Shown here piece by piece: positions 56,316 through 64,000 of a stretch of 64,000 bases of DNA (the stretch's first letter is position 1; each line of letters starts with the position of its first letter). The notes under the pieces were generated by a model. It had not been told where the DNA came from. It was given only the letters and a program-made list of their open reading frames with translations, and ran no database searches. Both the position numbers and the translations under genes were made by a program. Location of the stretch: the NCBI GenBank assembly GCA_029945375.1, contig CM057064.1, positions 2,790,001 through 2,854,000 of the forward strand. The letters run 5' to 3'. This DNA comes from Agaricus subrufescens (lineage: Eukaryota > Basidiomycota > Agaricomycetes > Agaricales > Agaricaceae).

Positions 56316-58895
56316 TTAATACAAGTACCTGAATCCTTTTCTCCGTTCCATAGCTTGGTCAAACGTAATACCTTCAATACGTGCGGCTTCTTCCACTCGT
56401 TCCCTATTAGCTCCCTCCATGGCTGCTTTCTCATCTGCATCAAGTTTCCTATTCCTGCGCACAAGAATTTGTCGAATGACTGCGAAAAAATAGATATTGT
56501 GAATTTTAAGACCGCGCATCGTATAACGCACCTAAGGCGAGGATTGAAGAAAGAACTAATGCTGCAAGAGATATAGCCATTGAAGGATGATATTCCGGGG
56601 ACCAAGCTGCTTTCCAGGTATATGATCCAATCCTTTGACCCCGTCAATGCTCAGTAAAGGCTATTCCGGACGATACTTACAAGTTTCCCAGATTTCCGAA
56701 ACCATTGACAATACCCATAGCTGCAGCTCGCTTACTAGAGGAAAACTCATTGGTCCTCAAGAATAAGGACAACAACTCTGGAAAGCCTTACGTTGGTGGC
56801 CTTGGGACCGCGTTGGACACCCAAACTAACGTCATAGCGAAACCTAGACCGTTATCAATAGGCTGCGTTTGGATCATGCAACAACGCAACTCACCAGCAT
56901 ATCCACACGCCATTAAGAATAACGAGACATACCGCCCCGCTACTGACATTGTTGACAACCCAATGATAAAGCCGAGAATTACACCCCACCACCAGCCAGC
57001 GATATGGAAATATCGGTCTTTACTTCGATCTTCAAACCGAGTTCAATGACATTTGTGCAAGGATACCCAAATTGAAAGGGTTCTGACTCACCCATATGCC
57101 AAGCGTTGACACAGCACACTATTGCTGCGAAGATCCAAGGGGGCCTGGAAACAGTTAGAAAGCAAAAACAATGCAGTCAATTCATTATCATACGCTGCAA
57201 GAGACAGGGTCACAGTGGTGTTGAACCCAAGCGTTTGCGTTAACCTGGAGTATTTCAGTTGCTTTTGCCTGAGTCCTTGAACGAATGCCACATACGTGGG
57301 GAAGAAATTAACGAAGCTTAGACCTAATAATTGAGAAACTGTCATGATTGCAAAAAGGGGGACAATAGGATCCTTCATCGCCAACTTCAGACCTACCCAA
57401 GCCCTATGTAATAATCATCAGTGCGCGGAGATTATATCACTATCATTGTACTCACGAGTCTGCTTCTGTATCCTTGTCAGCTTCTCCTGCATCATCAGAG
57501 AGGCGAGCTTGAGCAAGCCTTAGCTCGTATTTGGAAAGCCATCTCGTGTTGTGAGTCTAGTGAAAAAAAAGAGTTCAGTCTTTAACGACGTAGTTGCTAT
57601 TTTTGAATATTAACATAGTCTGGAAGCAACCACCTTATGGAGAGTAAGCATTAGCATTGCGAGTTATAGTAGTTGGTTCAACTTACATGCTATTGAGCCC
57701 AACAAAAATGGTGATAGCACCCTGGTAGTATTCTTTAGCAAACGGCGCGAGGAAAGAAAACTGTCCCTTACTTCAACAAAGAAAAGCCTACCACCCTTCA
57801 TGAGCAACTAAGACACAGGAATCAGTAAAGACACTCACCATCTCCAAGCTCGTATACCACGCTTGCCCTCCATACCGGAGAGAATCCCAGCTGCAATCAA
57901 CTGGAAGGCGAATAAGTTGTAAGAACTTCTATCGCTATTTTTTCACCTACAGCACCGAAGGCGTTCGAAAGAAGAAGGCCTGCATATAGAACAGCGGATC
58001 GAAAAGCTAGTTCCTGAATGACCATCAGTGAGACCTAGACGAATAGATAATTGAGAGAGGTGAGAAAATCCTAACTTTTTTGGTGTACCACCTGGACAAA
58101 AGGTACATTGCTCCAGGGTAAAATGCGGCTTCAGGTAGCCCAATAAATATTCGGCATGCAAGGATTCCTCCCCAATCTTTCGTAACCTGCAGAAGGTCAA
58201 GATTCCAACTCAGGATGAGGATATGAGGATAAGATGTGGATACGTACACCTGTCAAAGTGCTTGTCACACCCCAAGCGACAACGCAGGCTCCAATATACC
58301 ATGACGGTCTGATGACTTGAATCCTCTAGCTTCAGTCAAGAATCAATAATACTCACCTTGTTACGTAGTTAAGGAGCTAGTTGATTCAGAAACGACTGAA
58401 AAAATTGTAATGCAATAAAACTCACCATATTCGAAGGTATCTGAGCAGGACAATATGTCGCATACAGAATTGCAATCACAGTCGCATATTGTACATCTGG
58501 ATTCGGCGACCGTCAATATTTAAACGACGTAAAGATTACCATAACGACTATACCATTTATTCCAAGATCCTCCTGCATTCCTTGTAGTCGAGCAGTAGTA
58601 ATACCAGTTCTCTGGAATTACGACTAAGACAAGGCGAGGAGGTAATGAGGCAGAGGAAGAGACTTACATCGATATAGTTCATGATATAGATAACAAATAT
58701 TGTTGGTAAAAGTCTTGAGTCCAACTTCCTAAGCAACTTTCTCTCCGCAAGAACCCTTTCCTGAGTTCCGAGAGCAGGGATAGCATCCAATACAATGCCC
58801 TCATATTCAACGATGTCTATGGTTCCCTGGTCGGAATTTTGTTGCACCTCCTCGATAGCTATCTTCCCCTTATCGTCATCACTATTACCACCCAT
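56316..58895 (-). CDS. MFS transporter, Dal5/Tna1-like, copy 3
   Basis: Paralogue of the gene at 52689-55238, same strand. ATG 58895 (MGGNSDDDKGKIAIEEVQQN); the GTG nine bases upstream is not used. Then AERKLLRKLDSRLLPTIFVI, micro-exon 58357-58376, GACVVAWGVTSTLTG, KDWGGILACRIFIGLPEAAF, GMEGKRGIRAWRW, GAITIFVGLNSM, ELRLAQARLSDDAGEADKD, MKDPIVPLFAIMTVSQLLGL followed by SFVNFFPTYV, FNTTVTLSLAA, and RNRKLDADEKAAMEGANRER, ending KGFRYLY at TAA 56316. Intron positions equal those of copy 2. It seems intact. Proteins differ at many places, so the two copies are not recent duplicates and may differ in substrate. Confidence 0.82.
58357..58376 (-). other. 20-nt micro-exon of MFS copy 3
   Basis: Minus-strand CTCCTTAACTACGTAACAAG, preceded by TAG and followed by GTGAGT; codes LLNYVT plus part of a codon. 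Same size, phase and place as in copy 2. Confidence 0.75.
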
Positions 58896-60480
58896 AACGC
58901 TCACCGGTACTTCTGAGGTATGGGAGCTTGCTATCCTGGTCCTCTGTACAATATATAGGAACTCTTGCTTGAACTAAGTTTCAGCAGAAACGAGTGGGAA
59001 ACGAAGTCTTGATACATTTGTTTAACATCCGCGTGTTTTAAGGATGTTGGTGTATGTCTAGCCAAAAGTAGCAGAGGAAGTCTATCGGAGCGTCGGCCGT
59101 TAGGGGGAGCCTGGGATTCGAAGCTCCCCTACCAAGTCACAAGGATTGTGGCGCAGCAAGAGCTAGGTCATCGAGTCTGGCATGCATATCTGAACGAAGG
59201 AGCCAAAGGTTTCATCCAGTCAATCTCATTTACCTCCCAATCGCATAAAAGAGTGTATTAGGAGTGTGCTGAAGCTGTATTGATTAGGTTGTAATTAGGT
59301 AACCTGCTGCGATATGGTGGAACCCAGTTCGTGCTATTCAAAGCGGAAAAATATTTTAACATCCAACCGGAAAATGTTAAGTCACAAGTCTATCAGATGG
59401 GTCTAAATATAGCGTGAGGCATATCCTGAGAACTCAGAGGAGTGGTTTGTACGGTCATCTTGGGTGAAAGTAGTAGACGTGGTGAGAGCGAAGCAAGAGC
59501 TACCGATCAGCATCTGATCAGCGCCACATGTGAGATGTGGAATAAGCTTTTTCAAAATGTATTTCTCGCCTGAAACAGACAAGGTATCATGAGTAAAAGG
59601 ATTTAGCTTATTACACACTGAGACTAGGAACCCTGAGATAAGGGAACCAGGGGACTGAGGAAGGTTCTGCTTGACCTAGACTGTTTGCTTTCCCATGTCA
59701 GAAGGTTCAATTTGTCGAGAGCCTGTATTGAAAACCGGGAATTAAGAATGCATCGATGGAGTAGAAGGAAGAACAGGCGAGCCATACTGAATTGGAATAG
59801 CGGAGCCAAACTTTAAGAATACCGGATCCACGGACGCATGCCCGGTGGCGAGAGAATCTGATGGGTAGAATCTGCTCAGGTTGGTCCTGGGCTGGTCACC
59901 GGGTCATATAAATACATACTCTGTACATGACCCTGCAAATGGGAAAACTGTCTTGTTGGCTTGAGCTGCGTAATGGCAAAGCGAATTTATCCCCCGATCG
60001 GCTCCCAACGAATCACAAGGTTCAATCGAGTTACTATCTACTCAGCCATAGTGCCAATGGTTTCGGGGACCCGGTTAGTATTGAGAAGACAGGACAAACA
60101 TTGGTGCCAATGTGTAAGAGGACATTTGACGCTCGTCTGCCGTTGAACAGGATGCCAGAAGTTCACTCAACGTCAGATCGCACACGAATCCCCGACTCGG
60201 ATCCTACTCTCTTCGACTTGACACTAGGACGGCCCGAAGCATCCACTACATTTCTACTACTTACGTGACAGCGGGTTGAGTCGAGACCGGGTGTCCCTTC
60301 TAGACAGAGGCCTGACTGAACCCTTTTCTCTAACCTACTGCCTGTTTACCTCGAATTCGAACGGCCTCTTGCAATCGTCCCTAACTCTGTTTGCCCCTGC
60401 TATGACTCGATTCTTCATCTGAACCATGTATTTCGGACGAGTACTTGTGTTCTCCGAGCTAGAAGATCACACGTCATAAA
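58896..60480. other. Intergenic stretch
   Basis: About 1.6 kb with no supported gene; short frames without motifs. The first part should hold the promoter of MFS copy 3. Confidence 0.5.
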
Positions 60481-60860
60481 TGATAGTGCATACAATGGAA
60501 GAAGAACTGATGCCGCGAGAAATGTGGCTGGTGACAAACGGTACTCGGCAGAGACAGTCAGAATCCTTAATACAAGATTAGCCGGCTAGAATGATAGTGC
60601 ATAACGAATTACTTCATTTCGAGTGACACTTGTATTGCCAGGAGAAAATTCTTTCAACTACCAATGGCTACTCTTTGAGGGAGCCCAGTGTCAGTCACCG
60701 GAGATTCTATGGAACGATCATGAACAAGATGTCACTTCTCGACCGCCGACAATTTAACGGTGAAGCCAATAGTAACGCCTCATCACCAGCCAATGACACG
60801 GAGATATCGGTCTTTTTACGATGTTCATGTGGGTGACATACCAGTCAGCTTCACAAAAAC
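60481..60860 (-). pseudogene. Fragment of a further MFS transporter copy
   Basis: Two pieces resemble MFS exons in the same order as in copy 3. Piece 1 (about 60490-60560, minus) reads VSAEYRLSPATFLAASVLLP, like the WSPEYHPSMAISLAAL region. Piece 2 (about 60765-60835) matches the DNA at about 56970-57030 (CACCAGCCAATGACACGGAG-like, ATATCGGTCTTT). All between is broken, and the rest of the gene is absent. Best taken as a relic. Confidence 0.55.
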
Positions 60861-62362
60861 ATCAAATGTAAAGAAAACTTGCCTACTATGCAACAAATGC
60901 CCCTTGATGCAAAGACAAATTATAGCTGTAAAGATCAATCTACAGACTCACTGTCAGAATGACCACCAATCATTTACTAGGTCGTACTCATTTTTATTAT
61001 GTAGCCCTCTTTAATTTTATTAACATGCTCATGAATATGCGTATCTATCGTTGTTGCTATCACAAAGGCAGACTACAGCAAATCATAGCCCAAGCGAAGA
61101 ATGGAGTCATAGCAAATACAGGGAACCTACGCGTGGACGAGGGTTGTGGGCCCCTCTGGTAACCCCGCGGAAAGCTATTTCACACTTCCCGATGGAGAGA
61201 GGTCGTCGGAGTGCAATCGGGCATCAAGCGTCCAATAACTAATGGATGTCCGGGATGTGCTAAAGCTTCACCAATCGTTCGTAATCTACACAAAGAATAG
61301 GCGAATCAAGCAGAATTTTTTTACAAATGCATTGGAGATGAGTCCACTCCCGTCAGAATACCCAATGCAATAGTAAGCCAGGGGCCAATCTACAACGGTA
61401 GCGTGATAAACTGTATAGCATTATTTCACGAAAGGGAACATGAATATTTACACACTCGAGAAGTTGGCCGACTCAGAATCAGCTTGAAGTTTAAAGGTTT
61501 TTTTTTGTCAAGTCATGAAGGGGTATCACGCGATGCACCGCTTGCCTTCTCGAAATCTTCAAGGATCTGGGTTCTGCACTCCCCTGGCGAAAACGTTCAG
61601 TTCGTCACCATCATGTTAGCTATTTCCCATAACGGATTTCACACGTGTGTCGCTGCACCAGCTGGGAGATCTCCCCCGTGCAGAAGGGGCTCAGATTAAT
61701 TTATAGCACAAGGGAGTGAGAAGTCCGCCTCTGTGAATATGTGTAACTTAAGAATGTATTCAAACGAGAATAGACCAGGAAGCTTATCGCGCGGACGTTC
61801 GACCAATCCCAGAGGAATCCACGCCTGGGTTGCAGTTTGCAACATAGCGAAAGCAGTATTGGAGGAGGGAGTACAAATTCTCTGCGAATGATGTACAGGC
61901 GCCGCTTAAAAACTTTGTCTTTCATAAATCACACCATTGAATCCATTCAATAAATCAAAACAATGGACATTGTATCTGTACTAAGGTAAAACCCCCCATG
62001 TTTATGAAACGGAGGAATGATTGAACACCGACCGTGGCAAAACATAATATTGAACAGGCACATCACAAGTATGGATAGACTATAAAGTGTTCAGCGAACG
62101 ATATACAGCAGAGGCTCTGAGAAGTTTATGGTCAGATGACTGTCTTTTATATCTAAATTGAGAGACGGTGAGAGAGATAAGACATCAAAGGACAAGAACA
62201 CTGTGGTTCCCGATCAAGAATATCAGTGCGGGAAACACGTTCAGTTCGACAAGTTCTATATCAACTTGAATGCTGTTGAAGGAAACTACAAGATGTTGAT
62301 GTTGGCCTGTATTTCACATGATTATTCTTGTAAGATCTCCTTGAGGCACAATAACCCCCGAA
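60861..62362. other. Intergenic stretch
   Basis: About 1.5 kb without a supported gene. No tRNA and no repeat of note. Confidence 0.45.
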
Positions 62363-64000
62363 CTAGTGACCACTACCACTACAGGGATTACTCGGAAGTG
62401 TAGCATTGACCGCGTTCCACGTGCTGCAATGGTAAATCATGAACAAATTGTAGATACCAGATTTGAGGACTTACTCTGGGTATTGACAGCCATTAACAGG
62501 CCTGATAAAGTTTCCAGGAAGTGTGAGTTAGTTCGTGATAGTGCTGCGGTTGTGATTAAGAAAAGTTGACTTACACATACGCCAATGAGTTATCCGAAGA
62601 ATTTTCCCAGCCGGTACCGACTTGAGCCGAGGGTGCCGCAGTGAACGTCGGCGCCGGTAGTGTTTTGAGAGAACCCGTGGGTGTATAGGTAGGAAGGAGA
62701 GTCATCTGGGTTCCTGAGAAGGAGGGCCCGAGCGTCGGCGGTGGGAACGCATGCGAAGCCACTTGACTAGGGTTGACGCTCCCCGCACCGACCTAGTGCA
62801 AATATGTCTGAGATCAGCTACGAAATTGATATATATGTGGAGTAGTGTGTACCCCTCCTGTAGCTGTCGCCGGGTAATTTCCATCAAAAATCTGGGATGA
62901 TTTCAGGACAGAAGCGCAGTGTCCAACGGCCTCACGAGGGTCTGGAAGTTATCCCCGGAAAGTTATGATAATTTTAGGCCAATCCGTAGCAGGGGAGAGA
63001 ATTTCGAGAGAAGGTTAGCCAGGATGGTCGGGTTTGTTATCCGATCAATGAATCACTTACCATGAGGAATCCATCCTTGCTCAAGTCCAAGTTTATAATG
63101 CCACATCGGACTGGACGATGTGCCAAGTACGGTCGAATTCCCAATCTTCCATGTCCAGAAAAAGAAATTTTGTAACGCGTCCATGGAAGCCAAGGATACT
63201 TGCTTCAATGTAGCGATGGTCTGAGCTGAGTATGACTAAAGTAGTAGTACCATGTGTTACGGGCCGTCCGGTCAGAAGATGAGATATTACAATTAGCGAA
63301 GGGCCACCCACCTTCCAGTCATCCCATGGTTTACAATCTGGATAGCCAGGTTTCGACCCGATGCCACTCAACCTAAACAATGATCAAATGTCAGAATTCC
63401 AGTGGCGGCTACGGGAAGTATGCAGACCAGCCCGTCATTCGTATGACGGTTTGATTTTGCTGTTCAGGTCAACACAAAGATAGAACCGGTCCTTACCAAA
63501 GGCCGCAATCATTGATAGCGGAAGAAAATTCTCCACCGACTGTCACGCCAAAAGCCTTCTGCGACTGGTTAGTGGCAATAGCCCAAGAGCTATATAATAC
63601 GTTCTCCTATCAGCCGACCTTCATGGAAATTACAAAGAACATAGAAGCTCATACCAAGGTCTGGCAGCCATAACATCAGGTCTGATTGAAGGGTCTGCAT
63701 TAATCATAAAAGAAGCATTTCATATTCCCGTTGACTTACGGGGTTGTGTGGTCTCCCATGAATGCCAAATACTTGACTTGTTTTAGTACGGTCAATTAAC
63801 ATGAGTTCGGTGATATCACTGACGGGATGTTGGTCCAGCAGAAGCCTATCGGCACCTGATAAAAATCTATAAAAACCGATCAGTTTCTATCGAAAGGTTC
63901 GGGTTTATAATGAAATTGTGATTACCCCTCCCATATGGCCGGCTTCATTCGCGGCAACATTTCAGTTGACGCTTGAAGGATAAAAGTTCTTTAAGAGTCA
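62363..64000 (-). CDS. GH5 exo-1,3-beta-glucanase (5' end outside window)
   Basis: C-terminal part of a secreted glycoside hydrolase family 5 enzyme that removes glucose from beta-1,3-glucan of the cell wall. Exons read on the minus strand: GADRLLLDQHP|YLAFMGDHTTP|PDVMAARPW|ENVLYSSW, then NQSQKAFGVTVGGEFSSAIN followed by DCGLWLSG, where the E of GGEFS is the expected catalytic nucleophile. Next SKPGYPDCKPWDDWK, LKQVSLASMDALQNFFFWTW, KLGLEQGWIP and DPREAVGHC, all hallmarks of the exo-glucanase subgroup. The tail is Pro/Thr/Ser-rich (GSLKTLPAPTFTAAPSA). The TAA at 62571 lies in a donor (GT|GTAAGT), and two more short exons give VPVNGCQYPDTWNAVNATLP and end SGSGH at TAG 62363. The reading frame continues beyond the right edge. 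Confidence 0.85.

Noticed and set aside
1..64000. CRISPR array, prophage or bacterial-type system
   Set aside because: No spaced direct repeats and no phage genes; intron structure shows a fungal nuclear sequence.

Overview
The window comes from a filamentous fungus, most likely a basidiomycete of the Agaricomycetes. Almost every gene is broken by 45-65 nt GT/AG introns. The families seen (DUF6699 and DUF6533 proteins, F-box/LRR proteins, small thaumatin-like and ricin-B lectin secreted proteins, GH5 exo-1,3-beta-glucanase) are typical of mushroom-forming fungi, and there is no bacterial operon structure.

Left part (1-18.1 kb) is mostly a normal gene region. It holds the 3' part of an ABC transporter (+), an amino-acid permease (+), an F-box gene (-), NOP58 (-), a tRNA-Ser(AGA) (-), a HOS3-type histone deacetylase (+), the mitochondrial S-adenosylmethionine carrier (-) and a DUF6699 protein (-). 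Between permease and F-box gene a tandem duplication has left a dead copy of each gene's end. The F-box gene starts next to a perfect 34-bp inverted repeat.

Middle part (18.1-38 kb) is gene-poor and repeat-rich. It contains a decayed DUF6533 pseudogene interrupted by a well-preserved solo LTR (TSD AACAG), then a decayed inverted copy of the MFS transporter segment that lies intact at 52.4-56.3 kb. This copy has lost CpG by changes to TpG/CpA, as expected from methylation decay or RIP-like mutation. Next is an apparently full-length non-LTR retrotransposon (28,859-35,367) with two open ORFs and perfect 15-bp target-site duplications. An apparently working DUF6533 gene follows.

Right part (38-64 kb) holds a possible small hypothetical gene (-), a large two-RING protein (+), a second F-box/LRR gene (+), a Ser/Pro-rich conserved protein (+), a thaumatin-like secreted protein (-), a two-module ricin-B lectin (-), a GNAT acetyltransferase (+), a tandem pair of MFS transporters (-), a fragment of a further MFS copy, and at the right edge a GH5 exo-1,3-beta-glucanase (-, 5' end outside).

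The clearest story is genome dynamics: one MFS family and one DUF6533 family each have living and dead copies here, and elements of different ages are nested among them. I found no CRISPR, prophage or clearly new defence-like system. All intron borders were read by eye.
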